Shown: positions 30,583 to 42,278, counted from the first letter of the stretch. The stretch: 64,000 bases of DNA from Gammaproteobacteria bacterium (GCA_029882915.1 JAOUJZ010000002.1:1-64000), one strand, 5' to 3'. Notes: generated from the letters alone by a model not told the origin. A program made the numbers and translations.

Positions 30583-30658
30583 GAATAGACTTTAAAATAT
30601 GAAAAACGAGCTATTTTACATCACTCGACAGCAATTAACTAAACCGTATTAACAGCAG

Positions 30659-31738
30659 TTACTCTTTCATCAAATGAATTTCTTCTGACAATAGTGAAAC
30701 CGTGATCATTTCACCTATTTTTAATTGATTGCGCATTGCGACATGCTCAGGTAAGTCCATTTGTAATACCGTGTTATCAGTCTCATCGACAAGCATCAGG
30801 ATTGTGGTAATCCCACGTAATGTGACCATGTCATTAATCACGGCTGTCAATGGATTTTCATGCTCCCCATGAGATGGTCGTACTCGCTGATGCAATAATA
30901 TTTTACTTGGCGACAAAGTCCAATACAGATCCTGATTTAAACTCAGACCGTTTGTGCTGCCTACTTCAAACAGATAATCATGCCAACTGAGTTTCACTTG
31001 GCCGTCATGTTCCACCAGTTTGGCTTTAAACAAATTTCGAACATCCACCTGCCGAGCAACCGCCGCATTGTCAGGCTTGTATAAAACCTGAGCCGGTTTT
31101 CCCTGTTGCAGGGTTTTACCTTGATGAATCACACATATATTATCGGCTAACATTGCCGCCTCATCCAAATCATGTGTAACTAGAATTATCGGCATATCCA
31201 GTCCGCGTCGAAGTGTATTCAACTCTAAATACAATTTACGTCGTGTCACTCTATCCACTGCAGAGAATGGTTCATCCAGCAACAATGCTTTAGGTGATCT
31301 TGCCAGAGCTCTTGCCAGCGCAACTCGCTGCTGCTGCCCGCCAGATAACTGATGTGGATAGCGTTGCCCCAAGCCACCAAGATGCACCTGTGCTAGCAAT
31401 GTATCCACACACTGCTGTGTGTGCTGTTTATTGTGATCAAGTGCAAGTTGAATATTTCCGGCCACGGTTAGATGGGGAAACAAGGCATAGTTCTGAAACA
31501 CCATGCCAACACGGCGTTGTTGTGGTGTTTGGTTAATACTACTCTTGTCATCAAACCATATTTGGTTTTTACACTGAATTTGACCGAGCTTTGGTGACTG
31601 TAAGCCAGCGATGCACCGTAATACCGTCGACTTGCCAGCGCCAGAAGGTCCAACCAATGCAAGCAATTCACCGCTTTGACAACTTAACTCAACTTCAAGT
31701 GTACTAGGACGTGTTTGTTGTAATGAGATCTGGAGCAT
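30659..31738 (-). CDS. modC: Molybdate ABC transporter ATP-binding protein
   Basis: 359 residues. Walker A is GPSGAGKST (about 34), the signature is LSGGQQQRVALARAL and Walker B is LLLDEPFSAVD. The C-terminal third is a TOBE/MOP-type domain (about 290-355) that binds oxyanion in ModC proteins. It drives uptake of molybdate through ModB. It starts 2 nt after modB. The molybdenum would supply enzymes such as nitrate reductase or formate dehydrogenase, which are not in this window. Confidence 0.93.
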   Translation of the reverse strand: MLQISLQQTRPSTLEVELSCQSGELLALVGPSGAGKSTVLRCIAGLQSPKLGQIQCKNQIWFDDKSSINQTPQQRRVGMVFQNYALFPHLTVAGNIQLALDHNKQHTQQCVDTLLAQVHLGGLGQRYPHQLSGGQQQRVALARALARSPKALLLDEPFSAVDRVTRRKLYLELNTLRRGLDMPIILVTHDLDEAAMLADNICVIHQGKTLQQGKPAQVLYKPDNAAVARQVDVRNLFKAKLVEHDGQVKLSWHDYLFEVGSTNGLSLNQDLYWTLSPSKILLHQRVRPSHGEHENPLTAVINDMVTLRGITTILMLVDETDNTVLQMDLPEHVAMRNQLKIGEMITVSLLSEEIHLMKE

Positions 31739-31740
31739 TT

Positions 31741-32412
31741 TTATGACCGAACAACACTGGGATGGAAACGATTAAAGGTATAGACCAGACTAATTGTTAC
31801 CAAAGCGATGGCTAACAATATCAGCGACATAGATTGTGCCTGCTGATGTTCAAATGCCAATACGCTATCGTAAATCGCAATAGACAAGGTACGTGTTTCA
31901 CCTGCAATATTGCCACCAATCATCAACACCACTCCAAACTCTCCCAATGTATGGGAAAAACTTAATACCATCGCCGTGATAATGCCAGGCCAGGCCAAAG
32001 GCAGTTCAATTTTAAAAAATGTTTTCCATTTTGATAAACCACTGCACCATGCTGCTTCTCGTATCTCAGGTGCCACTTGTTCAAGTGATCTCAGCATTGG
32101 CTGTACGGCAAAAGGCAGGCTATAAATAATTGATGCAAACCATAACCCAACAAATGAGAAAGCTAAACTGTGTCCGGTCAATGACACAAACAGACTTCCT
32201 AAAAAACTGTTGTTATCCATGCCAACCAATAAAAAATATCCTAATACCGTTGGTGGTAATACCAATGGCAATGTGATCATAGCTTCGAGTACTCCACGAC
32301 CCATAAAATTATATTTTGACAACAGATAGGCGAGTCCTAATCCGATTGGAAATAAACTGACACTGGTCAATAACGCCAATTTAATAGAAACTTCAAATGC
32401 TTGCCAATCCAT
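31741..32412 (-). CDS. modB: Molybdate ABC transporter permease
   Basis: 223 residues with about five membrane helices. The EAA loop that contacts the ATPase is REAAWCSGLSKWKTFFKIELPLAWPGI-like (about 128-155), followed by SFSHTLGEFGVVLMIGGN, characteristic of ModB. Its ATG overlaps the modA stop (TAATG), and modC follows after 2 nt. Confidence 0.94.
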   Translation of the reverse strand: MDWQAFEVSIKLALLTSVSLFPIGLGLAYLLSKYNFMGRGVLEAMITLPLVLPPTVLGYFLLVGMDNNSFLGSLFVSLTGHSLAFSFVGLWFASIIYSLPFAVQPMLRSLEQVAPEIREAAWCSGLSKWKTFFKIELPLAWPGIITAMVLSFSHTLGEFGVVLMIGGNIAGETRTLSIAIYDSVLAFEHQQAQSMSLILLAIALVTISLVYTFNRFHPSVVRS

Positions 32413-33176
32413 TATTTTTTCACTTCCGCCGACACTATAAAACCATGTTTAGTAAATATATCGATAACATCAATCGTTTGTATAAAAGTCAAAAAGTGTC
32501 TGGCCTGTTGAGATGCACCGCGTAATAAAACAGCCTGCTGTTGTAACACAGCATCCAGTTTAATAAATCGTCCTAGAGAAGAAAGTTGTGGCTGAATCAC
32601 GTGAGCATAAGGTACAAAACCTGCATCTGCAGCGGTTGACAAGGAGAACTGAGCCACTTGTGATGCATTCTCTGCTATCAATAAATGTGGTTGAATCTGT
32701 TTCCAGATACCGGCATTTCTGAGTACTTTCTCAGCAGCCTGCCCATAAGGGGCATGTCGAGGATTAGCAATCGCCACTTTTTTTAAGTTGCCATGTTCAA
32801 GTGCGACTTTCAGACAGTCCAGACTGTCATCCAATACCAGTTTAGATTGATGGGATGAAAACAAAGCCAACTGTGCTTGAGCATAGTTAATCACTTTACC
32901 CTCTGTTAAGGCTGCCTTGACTAAGCGTTGTATATAATCCGAATTAGCTGACAAAAACAACTCAAACGGTGCACCATGTAATATTTGTGTCGTTAAAGTG
33001 CCCGATGCAGCATAGGTAACAGAAACTTGATCACCTGTGAGATCTTGAAATCTTTCCACTAGCTCAGGCAGTACATAACGCAAATTAGCGGCAGCTGCAA
33101 TACGTATCTCGTTGGCCTGTGCCTGAAAAATACAACAGCTAAGCAATAAAGCAATTACATATTTACAACAACGCAT
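32412..33176 (-). CDS. modA: Molybdate-binding periplasmic protein
   Basis: 254 residues with a signal peptide (cleavage after AQA, about residue 21). Substrate-binding motifs of ModA are visible: AAAANLRYVLPEL, YAASGTLTTQI, GAPFELFLSA, ANPRHAPYGQAAEKVL and ENASQVAQF. It captures molybdate (or tungstate) for ModBC. It is the first gene of modABC. The terminator of pnp lies just upstream, so the modA promoter must be in the short interval 33177-33194 or transcription must read through. Confidence 0.93.
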   Translation of the reverse strand: MRCCKYVIALLLSCCIFQAQANEIRIAAAANLRYVLPELVERFQDLTGDQVSVTYAASGTLTTQILHGAPFELFLSANSDYIQRLVKAALTEGKVINYAQAQLALFSSHQSKLVLDDSLDCLKVALEHGNLKKVAIANPRHAPYGQAAEKVLRNAGIWKQIQPHLLIAENASQVAQFSLSTAADAGFVPYAHVIQPQLSSLGRFIKLDAVLQQQAVLLRGASQQARHFLTFIQTIDVIDIFTKHGFIVSAEVKK

Positions 33177-33193
33177 TTCATAGACCTTCTCAC

Positions 33194-33223
33194 AAAAAAG
33201 CCCCGATATAAATCGGGGCTTTT
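33194..33223. terminator. Intrinsic terminator after pnp
   Basis: Perfect 10-bp stem AAGCCCCGAT / ATCGGGGCTT with a 4-nt loop and runs of A/T on both sides. It lies about 30 nt after the pnp stop codon and right before modA. Confidence 0.9.
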
Positions 33224-33252
33224 AAGTTTACACAAAAGAACAGTAAAGAGTG

Positions 33253-35340
33253 TTAACTATCTTCACTCACCGCTTTCATACTTAAGCGAATACGACCCTG
33301 GCGATCAACCTCAAGCACTTTCACTTGAATGGTATCACCTTCTGATAATTTATCACTTACATTTTCAACGCGTTCTTCTGAAATTTGTGAAATATGAACC
33401 AAACCATCTTTGCCTGGTAATATAGTTACAAAAGCACCAAAATCCATCAATTTAGCAACTCGTCCTTCATAGATTTTACCTACTTCAACTTCAGCAGTGA
33501 TTTGTTCAATTCTATGCAATGCATCTTGGCCAGCATTGTAATCAGATGAGAAGATCATCACAGTACCATCATCTTGAATATCAATAGTCGCACCGGTCTC
33601 TTCAGTCAATCCACGAATGACTGCGCCGCCTTTACCAATAACATCACGAATCTTGTCCGCATTAATCTTGATAGTAATGATGCGTGGTGCAAATTCAGAC
33701 ATTTCTTCACGATGTGATGAGATGACAGCATTCATTTTTTCAAGAATATGTAAACGACCATCACGCGCTTGTGCTAGTGCTGTACGCATAATTTCTTCGT
33801 TGATACCTTCGATCTTGATATCCATTTGTAAAGCGGTGATACCCTTTTCCGTACCGGCCACTTTAAAGTCCATATCACCAAGATGATCTTCATCACCTAA
33901 GATATCAGTTAGAACAGCATAACCGTTATCTTCTTTAATCAAACCCATCGCAATACCAGCAACAGGAGCTTTGATTGGTACACCAGCATCCATCAGCGCC
34001 AGACTGGTACCACACACAGAAGCCATAGAACTTGAGCCATTTGATTCCGTAATTTCTGACACAACACGTACTACATATGGAAATTCTTCAGCAGAAGGCA
34101 TTACAGCCTGAATACCGCGTTTTGCCAACTTACCATGACCAATTTCACGACGCTTTGGAGAACCAACAAAACCTGTTTCACCGACGCAGAATGGAGGGAA
34201 ATTATAGTGCAACATGAAACGATCACGGTATTCACCTTCAACCGCATCAATGGTTTGTGCGTCACGCTCAGCACCCAATGTAGCAACCACGACCGCTTGG
34301 GTTTCACCACGTGTAAACAATGCTGAACCATGAACGCGTGGCAATACTGTTGTTTCAACAGAAATAGCACGAACGCTGGTTGTATCACGGCCATCAATGC
34401 GAGGTTCACCCGCAATGATTTTTCCGCGAACCAATTCTTTTTCTAATTTGGAAAATGCACCTTTGACAGCATCTGCAGACCAATCAGAACCTTCACCAGC
34501 TAACGCTGCAACAGCGGCATCACGAACAACGCCTAACTCTTCTAAACGAACCATTTTGTCGCTGATTGCATAGGCTTTTTCGATGCCTGCATAAGCGTTT
34601 GCTTTCACTTCATCATAGATATTGCCATCTTTTTCAGGTGCAGCCCAATCCCAAGCTTCTTTGCCCGCTTCTGCTTGTAAATCTTTAATCAAGTTAATAG
34701 CAGTTTGTAAATTCTCATGTCCAAACATGACCGAACCTAACATCACTTCTTCTGGCAATTCAGAGGCTTCCGACTCAACCATCAATACTGCACTTTCTGT
34801 ACCGGCAACAACCAGATCTAAGGCACTTGATTCTAGCTGTGCTTTACTTGGATTCAATACATAGTTGCCATCAATATAACCAACACGTGCGCCACCAATA
34901 GGGCCGTTAAATGGAATACCTGAAATAGCCAATGCCGCAGAAGCACCAATCATCGCAGGAATATCTGGGTCAATGGCTGGGTCCAATGCAACAACGGTTG
35001 CAATGACCTGAACTTCATTCAGGAAACCTTTTGGAAATAGTGGGCGTAATGGACGATCGATCAGACGTGACGTTAATGTTTCTTTTTCAGAAGGACGACC
35101 TTCGCGTTTAAAAAAACCACCTGGAATTTTACCTGCAGAATAAGTACGTTCTTGATAGTTAACTGTTAAAGGGAAAAAATCCTGACCGGGTTGCACAGAT
35201 TTTTTGCCAACAACTGTGACCAAAACTGAGGTTTCGCCAAGACTGGCAATAATTGCACCACCGGCTTGACGGGCAATTTTTCCGGTTTCAAGACTTAGAA
35301 TATGTTCACCATATTGAACTGTCTTTTTTACTGAGTTCAC
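33253..35340 (-). CDS. pnp: Polyribonucleotide nucleotidyltransferase (PNPase)
   Basis: 695 residues with a GTG start (35340) preceded by AAAGGA. Two RNase PH domains carry the phosphorolytic signatures ([44 protein letters not shown] is present as [14 protein letters not shown]). A KH domain ([11 protein letters not shown], about 560) and a C-terminal S1 domain ([13 protein letters not shown]) follow. It degrades RNA 3' to 5' and acts in the degradosome and cold response. rpsO-pnp is the conserved pair, with a terminator between them. Confidence 0.97.
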   Translation of the reverse strand: MNSVKKTVQYGEHILSLETGKIARQAGGAIIASLGETSVLVTVVGKKSVQPGQDFFPLTVNYQERTYSAGKIPGGFFKREGRPSEKETLTSRLIDRPLRPLFPKGFLNEVQVIATVVALDPAIDPDIPAMIGASAALAISGIPFNGPIGGARVGYIDGNYVLNPSKAQLESSALDLVVAGTESAVLMVESEASELPEEVMLGSVMFGHENLQTAINLIKDLQAEAGKEAWDWAAPEKDGNIYDEVKANAYAGIEKAYAISDKMVRLEELGVVRDAAVAALAGEGSDWSADAVKGAFSKLEKELVRGKIIAGEPRIDGRDTTSVRAISVETTVLPRVHGSALFTRGETQAVVVATLGAERDAQTIDAVEGEYRDRFMLHYNFPPFCVGETGFVGSPKRREIGHGKLAKRGIQAVMPSAEEFPYVVRVVSEITESNGSSSMASVCGTSLALMDAGVPIKAPVAGIAMGLIKEDNGYAVLTDILGDEDHLGDMDFKVAGTEKGITALQMDIKIEGINEEIMRTALAQARDGRLHILEKMNAVISSHREEMSEFAPRIITIKINADKIRDVIGKGGAVIRGLTEETGATIDIQDDGTVMIFSSDYNAGQDALHRIEQITAEVEVGKIYEGRVAKLMDFGAFVTILPGKDGLVHISQISEERVENVSDKLSEGDTIQVKVLEVDRQGRIRLSMKAVSEDS

Positions 35341-35412
35341 TATTTCTGTTCCTTTCTCTGCACTGACAAAGCTAACGGCTTATTCCGTAGCTAAAAATTT
35401 AAATTCAAAAAC

Positions 35413-35453
35413 AAATATGCCCCTGAAACCCATTAGGATTCAGGGGCATATTT
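35413..35453. terminator. Terminator between rpsO and pnp
   Basis: 15-bp perfect stem AAATATGCCCCTGAA / TTCAGGGGCATATTT with an 11-nt loop. On the minus strand it is followed by GTTTTTG. A terminator in the same position is known between rpsO and pnp in E. coli, where RNase processing also occurs. Confidence 0.85.
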
Positions 35454-35528
35454 TTATATAGTCAACCTATGATCGTTTAACAACGAAAGCATGGTTTTAT
35501 ATAGTTTAGTTATCATCAATAACAATGA

Positions 35529-35798
35529 TTAACGGCGTAGACCTAAGCTAGCGATCAATTCACGGTAACGAGTGATGTCTTTCTTTTTCAAATAATCCAA
35601 CATTTTACGACGACCACTAACCATTTTTAACAATCCCTGGCGTGAGTGATGATCATGAATATTGGTTTTGAAATGTTCCGCAAGGTTAGTGATACGGGCT
35701 GTTAATAGTGCAACTTGCACTTCAGCTGATCCGGTATCGCCTTCTGAACGCTTATATTTATTGATGACTTCTTGTGTTTGTTCTACTGTTAATGACAT
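35529..35798 (-). CDS. rpsO: 30S ribosomal protein S15
   Basis: 89 residues from the ATG at 35798, exactly the conserved length, with GGAG well spaced upstream. The frame is open further but only this start fits. The sequence [30 protein letters not shown] and [21 protein letters not shown] is S15 throughout. It binds 16S rRNA early in assembly. The intergenic region up to truB (140 nt) could carry the autoregulatory fold known for S15 mRNAs, but I did not resolve one. Confidence 0.97.
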   Translation of the reverse strand: MSLTVEQTQEVINKYKRSEGDTGSAEVQVALLTARITNLAEHFKTNIHDHHSRQGLLKMVSGRRKMLDYLKKKDITRYRELIASLGLRR

Positions 35799-35938
35799 TA
35801 AAAACTCCAACTTTTTATGTAGCAACAACCTGCTACCAGCTAAATTCTGGATTATCCAAGCCAACATCGACCAAAATATCCAACCCTTTAAAGAACCGTG
35901 AATTCTACCTACTTTTTGTTGTAGAAACAAGGGTTTTA

Positions 35939-36862
35939 CTATTCACCATTAATAACAAAAACTCGTTTTGGTGCAACAATGCCCTTTTCAGACATTTCAC
36001 CTAATCCGAGAAAATGCTGAGACTGATCAAATAATCTCACATTCGCGGATTCAAAGTCCTTCTCTACGGTGATTTCCTGACCGTGTCGTAGTGCAATTAC
36101 CTTTGCATCACTCACTACAATTGCCGGCCAATTTGGCAATGCATCTTCCGCAGGCAATAACACATCATCCAATGCCTGCAACCCCTGTTCAGACAGCGTT
36201 TCCAATTGCTCTACCGTCACTGCTTGTTGCAGTTGATAGCCAGCCGCTTCTACACGTCGCAACATCGACACATGACCACCACAGCCCAGAGCATGACTTA
36301 TGTCCTCAACTAGAGTTCTAATATAGGTTCCTTTGCTGCATCGTACGTCTAAAGTGAAACTGTCAGATGATAGTGATATTAGCTGGATATCGTAAATAGT
36401 GATCCGACGGGATTTTCGTGCGACTTCAATACCCTGTCTAGCAAGTTTGTACAGTGGCTGACCCTGGTGCTTCAATGCTGAATACATTGGTGGAACTTGA
36501 TCCTGCTCGCCGATAAAGTTTGTTATTAATACCTGTAACTCTTGCACTGTAAAAGCTGGAACTGCTTGTGTAGTAACAATATTACCATCTGAGTCGCCAC
36601 TATCGGTAACCACACCTAGTTGGCAAGTCACATGGTATCGTTTGTCCGCATCTAGCAAATAGGAAGACACTTTTGTCGCCTCACCTAAACAGATCGGCAA
36701 TACGCCTGTTGCCAGTGGATCTAGACTACCCGTGTGGCCTGCTTTTTTTGCATCAAACAACCGTTTAACTTGTTGTAAAACGTGATTTGAACTACGACCG
36801 GTAGGTTTGTCGATAATCACAATGCCCGTTATATCACGACCTTTTTTGTTACGTCGACCCAT
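35939..36862 (-). CDS. truB: tRNA pseudouridine-55 synthase TruB
   Basis: 307 residues. The catalytic Asp is in [15 protein letters not shown] (about 47), with [11 protein letters not shown] upstream and [14 protein letters not shown] later. A short PUA-like C-terminus (LRHGQEITV) completes the gammaproteobacterial form. It isomerises U55 of the T-loop in all elongator tRNAs and also helps tRNA folding. It starts 8 nt after rbfA. Confidence 0.96.
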   Translation of the reverse strand: MGRRNKKGRDITGIVIIDKPTGRSSNHVLQQVKRLFDAKKAGHTGSLDPLATGVLPICLGEATKVSSYLLDADKRYHVTCQLGVVTDSGDSDGNIVTTQAVPAFTVQELQVLITNFIGEQDQVPPMYSALKHQGQPLYKLARQGIEVARKSRRITIYDIQLISLSSDSFTLDVRCSKGTYIRTLVEDISHALGCGGHVSMLRRVEAAGYQLQQAVTVEQLETLSEQGLQALDDVLLPAEDALPNWPAIVVSDAKVIALRHGQEITVEKDFESANVRLFDQSQHFLGLGEMSEKGIVAPKRVFVINGE

Positions 36863-36870
36863 TGACCAGT

Positions 36871-37242
36871 TTAGTCGTCCGTAAGGTTTTTATTGGCCTT
36901 TGCAATCAGTTCATCCATATGAAAACCATGTTCTAATGATTTGTCATAGTGAAACCGCAACTCTGGGATAGTACGTAAATCAACACGTCCAGCAAGTCCA
37001 CGACGAAGAAAACCAGCGGCATGGGATAAGCCTTGCAGACATTCATTAATATCTTGTTCTGAATCAACGCCATTCAGACGTGTTACATACACTTTGGCAT
37101 ATTTTAGATCTGAAGTGACATCAACATGTGAAACAGTCACCATACCCACGCGAGGATCTGACACCTCTTGCTGAATCATCTGCGCGAGTTCACGCATGAT
37201 GACTTCACCAATTCGATTAGTACGGCTAAATTCTCTTGCCAT
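36871..37242 (-). CDS. rbfA: Ribosome-binding factor A
   Basis: 123 residues, KH-type fold. It begins [21 protein letters not shown] and has VSHVDVTSDLKYAKVYV, typical for RbfA. It assists late maturation of the 30S subunit, particularly the 5' end of 16S rRNA. Its ATG overlaps the infB stop (TAATG). Confidence 0.96.
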   Translation of the reverse strand: MAREFSRTNRIGEVIMRELAQMIQQEVSDPRVGMVTVSHVDVTSDLKYAKVYVTRLNGVDSEQDINECLQGLSHAAGFLRRGLAGRVDLRTIPELRFHYDKSLEHGFHMDELIAKANKNLTDD

Positions 37243-40076
37243 TATAACGTCGGCTTCATCAGAACACGTTCAAAGACTTCAATTTGATCACCAGGTTTAA
37301 CATCAGTGTAGTTTTTCACACCGATACCACATTCAACGCCTGACTGGACTTCATTGACATCATCTTTAAAGCGACGGAGTGATTCCAATTCACCTTCGTA
37401 AATCACCACATTATCACGTAGTACACGTATTGGATTAGTACGTTTAACGACACCCTCAACGACTAGACAGCCAGCAATATCACCAAATTTCGGAGAACTG
37501 AACACGTCATCGACACGAGCAAGACCAATAATTTCATCTTTATAAACAGGCTCTAGCATTCCTGTCATAGCCTTAGTCACGACATCTAGCAAGTCATATA
37601 TAATACTAAAGTATTGAACATCAAGGCCTTTTTCAGCAATTACTTTGCGAGCCGTATTGTCCGCACGAACATTAAAACCAATCAGAATAGCATTGGAAGC
37701 CGCTGCTAATTGAGCATCTGTTTCGTTAATACCGCCAACACCAGAAGCAACAACACGCACTTGCACAAGATCTGTTGATAATTTCATCAGACCCTGACTG
37801 ACTGCCTCGGCACTGCCATGTACATCCGCTTTAACCACGACGTTCAGTGTTTTAACATCGCCCGCTTCCATTTTGCTAAACATCTCATCCAATTTGGCAG
37901 CCTGTTGTTGTGCCATTTTGGTTGCACGTGCTTTAGTTTGGCGGAAATTAGCAATTTCACGTGCTTTGCGTTCATTAGGTGCTACTTGAACTTCATCACC
38001 AGCCGCAGGTGTTCCAGACAAACCTAATAGTTCAACTGGTGTTGAAGGACCGGCGTCATTCAACGATTCACCATGCTCATTAAATAGTGCACGAACTCGG
38101 CCATACTCCTGACCTACTACAACAATATCACCTCTGTGTAACACGCCTGACTGCACCAGTGTTGTCACCACAGTACCGCGCCCTTTATCAAGACGCGACT
38201 CGATCACTACACCTTTAGCGGGACCAGTAACCGGCGCTTTCAATTCCATCACCTCAGCTTGCAACGATATTGCATCCAAAAGGTCATCCACACCTTGGCC
38301 TGTTAATGCTGAGACAGGAATAAATTGCACATCGCCACCCCAATCTTCTGGAATGACATCGTGATTTGCAAGCTCCTGTTTAACCCGATCAGGGTTTGCT
38401 TCATCTTTGTCCATCTTATTAACGGCAACGATTAATACAGAATCTGCTGCCTTGGCATGCTGAGCGGCTTCAATTGTTTGTGGCATAACACCATCATCAG
38501 CCGCTACAACCAACACCACAATATCGGTTACTTTGGCGCCTCGTAAACGCATTTCGGTAAATGCAGCATGTCCAGGAGTATCTAGGAATGTAATTTCACC
38601 ACGACTGGTTTCAACTTTGTACGCACCAATATGTTGCGTTATACCACCTGCTTCTCCAGCAGTCACTTTAGTTCGTCGAATATAATCCAGCAAAGAAGTC
38701 TTACCATGGTCAACATGTCCCATTACGGTAACAACCGGTGCACGCACTTCAGTTTCACCAACATCTTGATCTGAGACTGCTAGAGCTAGTTCCACTTCAT
38801 TTTCCTGAACTGGTTTAGCAATGTGACCCATTTCCTCAATCACAATCACCGCTGTATCCTGATCAAGAACCTGGTTAATAGTCGCCATAGTGCCTAACCC
38901 CATTAGGGCTTTAATCACTTCTCCAGCCTTGACAGACATACGCTGAGCTAAATCTGCAACACTGATTGTTTCCGGTACATTTACTTCACGTACTACTGGT
39001 GCTGTCGGCATAGTGAAACCGTGTTCTGTTGACCCCTCCACCACCGTAGTTTGTTTTTGAGTAGCGCCTTTCTTCTTCTTGCGACGAGCACCTTTCCCTT
39101 CAGAAACATGCAGCTCTTTACGCTCGAATCTATCTTCACGATCTTCACGACCACCACGACGAGCTGGTTTGTCTTTTGATCCTGGTGCTGCGGGTGCTTC
39201 GGGCGTTGATTCTTTAGCTTTGCTGGCTTCTGCAGCTTTAGCTTTATTAGCTGCATCTGCTTTCGCTTTAGCCTTCGCACGCTCCTTTTCTAATATCGCT
39301 TCTTCTTCTCTAGCTTTCTTACGTTCTTTCAGAGCTTGTTCAGCTTCTATTCGAGCTAAATTCGCTTCTCGTCGTTTTGCATCAGCCTCTTCCAGTTTTT
39401 TATGCGCTATTTCTGATGCAGACAACGTTTTATCTGCTTTTTTTGCCGGTTCTTTTTTTACTTTTTTCTTTTCAGCCTTGGCTTCTTCTGCCAGTGCTTT
39501 TTGCTCTTCTTCTGCAGCTAAGCGCGCTTCTTCTGCTGCCTGTTTTTCAGCTTCAACAGCTGCTTCCACGGCTGCAACTTCAGCCACTTCACGCTCTGCA
39601 TCTTCCATTTCCTGTTGCGCAAGAATAGCTTGTTGCTGCTCTTGTTTGCGTTGCTCTTCTTCCTGCAACCTTTGTTGTTCGAGTTTGGCTTCTTCGGCTA
39701 TTTTTTCTTCAGCTTCTTTTTGGCGTAATAATTCTGCTGCAGCTTCTGCCTCTTCAGTTGCACTACGTTTTATATAAGTACGTTTCTTACGCACTTCAAC
39801 ACTAACGCTTTTTCCACCATGTCTCGATGCTCCACCCAGTTTAATTTCACTGACTGACTTACGTTTCAGTGTCACTTTTTTCGGTGTAGAAATGGTGCCG
39901 TCAGCAGATTTTCCATGACGCTCTTGCAAAAAACTAAGTAAGGTTTGTTTCTGATCTTCAGTAATCAAATCTTCAGGTTTTGATACTTTAATGCCTGCTT
40001 CATTCAGTTGCTCAACTAGACGTTCGGCTGTAATGCCAACTGTCCCTGCTAGGTCCTTAACCTTCATATCGCTCAT
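37242..40076 (-). CDS. infB: Translation initiation factor IF-2
   Basis: 944 residues. The N-terminus is an IF2_N helical unit ([24 protein letters not shown]). It is followed by a long Lys/Glu/Ala-rich coil (about residues 90-290), a basic segment ([12 protein letters not shown]) and a second IF2_N unit ([21 protein letters not shown]). The GTPase has [20 protein letters not shown] and [11 protein letters not shown], and the four C-terminal domains bind initiator tRNA. It delivers formyl-Met-tRNA to the 30S subunit. nusA precedes it by 3 nt and rbfA overlaps its stop. Confidence 0.98.
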   Translation of the reverse strand: MSDMKVKDLAGTVGITAERLVEQLNEAGIKVSKPEDLITEDQKQTLLSFLQERHGKSADGTISTPKKVTLKRKSVSEIKLGGASRHGGKSVSVEVRKKRTYIKRSATEEAEAAAELLRQKEAEEKIAEEAKLEQQRLQEEEQRKQEQQQAILAQQEMEDAEREVAEVAAVEAAVEAEKQAAEEARLAAEEEQKALAEEAKAEKKKVKKEPAKKADKTLSASEIAHKKLEEADAKRREANLARIEAEQALKERKKAREEEAILEKERAKAKAKADAANKAKAAEASKAKESTPEAPAAPGSKDKPARRGGREDREDRFERKELHVSEGKGARRKKKKGATQKQTTVVEGSTEHGFTMPTAPVVREVNVPETISVADLAQRMSVKAGEVIKALMGLGTMATINQVLDQDTAVIVIEEMGHIAKPVQENEVELALAVSDQDVGETEVRAPVVTVMGHVDHGKTSLLDYIRRTKVTAGEAGGITQHIGAYKVETSRGEITFLDTPGHAAFTEMRLRGAKVTDIVVLVVAADDGVMPQTIEAAQHAKAADSVLIVAVNKMDKDEANPDRVKQELANHDVIPEDWGGDVQFIPVSALTGQGVDDLLDAISLQAEVMELKAPVTGPAKGVVIESRLDKGRGTVVTTLVQSGVLHRGDIVVVGQEYGRVRALFNEHGESLNDAGPSTPVELLGLSGTPAAGDEVQVAPNERKAREIANFRQTKARATKMAQQQAAKLDEMFSKMEAGDVKTLNVVVKADVHGSAEAVSQGLMKLSTDLVQVRVVASGVGGINETDAQLAAASNAILIGFNVRADNTARKVIAEKGLDVQYFSIIYDLLDVVTKAMTGMLEPVYKDEIIGLARVDDVFSSPKFGDIAGCLVVEGVVKRTNPIRVLRDNVVIYEGELESLRRFKDDVNEVQSGVECGIGVKNYTDVKPGDQIEVFERVLMKPTL

Positions 40077-40079
40077 TGG

Positions 40080-41600
40080 TTATTCCCCTGCATTTGTTTG
40101 TTCGTCACCATCAGCAAACCATGATTCTCGTGCTTTCATGATTAGCGTGGCAGCCTGTTGTTCATCAATGCCCTCAATTTCAATTAATTCATCAACAGAT
40201 TGCTCCGCTAAATCATCAAGAGTGGCAATACCTTTGCTGGCTAGTGTTAAGGCTAGTTCTTTAGTCATACCTTCCATATCCAGCAAATCTTGAGCTGGCT
40301 CAGCTGACTCCAGTTGTTCCTCATTAGCAATGGCTTTGGTCAAAAGCACATCACGGGCACGGGAACGAAGTTCTGCGACGATATCCGCGTCAAACTCCTC
40401 AATATCCAGCATTTCTTGCTCAGGCACATATGCAATTTCATCCAGACTTGAAAAACCTTCTTGTGCCAGTATCAGTGCGACATCTTCATCGACATCAAGC
40501 TCGTTCATGAATATTTCAATCAAAGCCCCCGTTTCAGTTTCAGCTTTTTGGTCAGCATCAGATGCGGACATGATATTCAATTCCCAGCCAGTTAATTGGC
40601 TAGCTAGGCGTACATTCTGTCCACCGCGTCCAATCGCCTGTGACAACTGCTCATCCTCGACTGCAATATCCATACTATGTGCGTCTTCATCGACTACAAT
40701 AGATAAAGCTTCAGCAGGTGCCATTGCATTAATGGCAAATCGAGCAGGATCTTCATCCCACATAATAATATCAACACGCTCACCGGCTAATTCGTTAGTG
40801 ACTGCTTGTACACGTGAACCACGCATACCAACACACGCACCTACAGGATCAATACGTGATTCTTTAGCTAATACCGCAATTTTTGCTCGTAACCCTGCAT
40901 CGCGAGCCGCACCTTTTATTTCAATCAAATCATCGCTGATTTCAGGCACTTCCAGCTTGAACAACTCAATTAACAATTCAGGCGCTACACGGCTAACAAT
41001 AAGCTGTGGACCTCGGCCTTCTGGACGTATTTCTTTTAAATAACCGCGGACACGGTCACCTGTTCGAAAGCTTTCGCGTGGAATCATCTCTTCACGTGGA
41101 ATAAATGCTTCAGCATTACCACCCAAATCAAGGGTTACACTGCCACGTTCAACACGTTTGACCGTGCCATTAATCAGTTGTCCCAATTTATCTTGATATT
41201 GCTCGACGACCTGAGCACGCTCAGCTTCACGTACTTTTTGCACAATGACCTGTTTAGCAGTTTGTGCTGCAATACGGCCAAACTCTACTGATTCCATTGG
41301 CTCAGTAATGTATCCACCAACTTCAGCGTCACTTTGTTTTTTCAGCGCATCAGATAACGTGATTTGCAATTCTGGTGACTCAAAAGATTCATCATCATCA
41401 TCTACGATCAACCATTGGCGAAAAGTTTCATAATCTCCTGTCACACGGTCAATCACAACACGAGCATCAAGCTCCATGTCGTTGCCTTTACGTGTCGCCA
41501 TTGCTAATGCCGCTTCTATTGCTTGGAAAATGACTTCTTTAGCCACACCTTTTTCATTAGAAACAGCATCTACAACCAGTAAAATTTCTTTATTGTTCAT
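40080..41600 (-). CDS. nusA: Transcription termination/antitermination factor NusA
   Basis: 506 residues from ATG 41600 ([18 protein letters not shown]), with a G-rich Shine-Dalgarno 5 nt upstream. Domains in order: an N-terminal RNA polymerase-binding domain, S1 ([17 protein letters not shown], about 135), two KH domains (about 200-345, including [14 protein letters not shown] and [11 protein letters not shown]) and two acidic C-terminal AR repeats (LEIFM... to the end) as in E. coli. It regulates pausing and termination and may control its own operon through the terminators in front of rimP. Confidence 0.97.
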   Translation of the reverse strand: MNNKEILLVVDAVSNEKGVAKEVIFQAIEAALAMATRKGNDMELDARVVIDRVTGDYETFRQWLIVDDDDESFESPELQITLSDALKKQSDAEVGGYITEPMESVEFGRIAAQTAKQVIVQKVREAERAQVVEQYQDKLGQLINGTVKRVERGSVTLDLGGNAEAFIPREEMIPRESFRTGDRVRGYLKEIRPEGRGPQLIVSRVAPELLIELFKLEVPEISDDLIEIKGAARDAGLRAKIAVLAKESRIDPVGACVGMRGSRVQAVTNELAGERVDIIMWDEDPARFAINAMAPAEALSIVVDEDAHSMDIAVEDEQLSQAIGRGGQNVRLASQLTGWELNIMSASDADQKAETETGALIEIFMNELDVDEDVALILAQEGFSSLDEIAYVPEQEMLDIEEFDADIVAELRSRARDVLLTKAIANEEQLESAEPAQDLLDMEGMTKELALTLASKGIATLDDLAEQSVDELIEIEGIDEQQAATLIMKARESWFADGDEQTNAGE

Positions 41601-41675
41601 TACGCCCCCGATGGATTTCCACAACAAAAAATCCAACCTAAACTTTCCATATCAACCAATAATAATACGCTTTTT

Positions 41676-42122
41676 TTAGGCAACAAGTCTCGCTTTTGCC
41701 AATTTTGTTAATGGTAAGGCATACACTTCACCATCAACCTCTATCAAAATATCACCGTCACTAAAGCCTTGTAAAACACCTCTAAAGTTACGACGACCCT
41801 GAACAGGTAACTTCATAGACAACTTAATTTCACTGCCCGAGAAACGCTCAAAATCTCTAGCTTTAAACAACGGTCGGTCAAAACCAGGTGATGACACTTC
41901 TAGACTATAGGCAGTAGTGATAGGATCTTCCACTTCCAAAATACCGCTAACCTGATGGCTCACCCGTTCACAATCTTCTATAGATATACCGTTTTCTGAG
42001 TCGATATAAATACGTAAGACTGTATCGCGTCCATTCTTTATATACTCAACACCCACAAGCTCATAACCGAGAGACTCGATAGGTGCTTCTATTAATTGTT
42101 CTATTTGGTCACTAATAGCCAT
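41676..42122 (-). CDS. rimP: Ribosome maturation factor RimP
   Basis: 148 residues, beginning MAISDQIEQLIEAPIESLGYELVGVEY. It has VLRIYIDSENGISIEDCERVSHQV and LEVSSPGFDRPLF, the family signatures. It binds the free 30S subunit and helps place S12. It is the first protein gene after the initiator tRNA, with two hairpin terminators in the 79 nt between them. Confidence 0.96.
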   Translation of the reverse strand: MAISDQIEQLIEAPIESLGYELVGVEYIKNGRDTVLRIYIDSENGISIEDCERVSHQVSGILEVEDPITTAYSLEVSSPGFDRPLFKARDFERFSGSEIKLSMKLPVQGRRNFRGVLQGFSDGDILIEVDGEVYALPLTKLAKARLVA

Positions 42123-42130
42123 AATTACGT

Positions 42131-42152
42131 AAAAAAAAAGGGCCCACGGCCC
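42131..42152 (-). terminator. Terminator hairpin directly in front of rimP
   Basis: Minus strand GGGCC-GTG-GGCCC followed by nine T, ending only 9 nt before the rimP ATG. A strong T run with a short GC stem fits an attenuator controlling rimP-nusA-infB. Confidence 0.8.
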
Positions 42153-42171
42153 AATTTGAATCTCCAGAAAA

Positions 42172-42193
42172 ACAAAAACCCCTTATAGGGGTT
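42172..42193 (-). terminator. Terminator hairpin after tRNA-fMet
   Basis: Minus strand stem AACCCCT / AGGGGTT (7 bp, 3-nt loop) followed by TTTTTGTTTTT-like sequence. It starts 9 nt downstream of the tRNA CCA end. Confidence 0.8.
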
Positions 42194-42201
42194 ATGTATC
42201 T

Positions 42202-42278
<77 letters not shown>

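Noticed and set aside
39079-39777. Long plus-strand ORF (232 codons) opposite infB
   Set aside because: It is the antisense shadow of the Lys/Glu/Ala-rich region of IF-2. Its Ser/Ala/Phe-rich composition is the complement of that repeat-like coding, and it has no ribosome site or family similarity.
40330-41043. Plus-strand ORF of 237 codons opposite nusA
   Set aside because: Overlaps the conserved NusA KH region in antisense and has low-complexity Ser/Ala composition; no independent evidence of coding.
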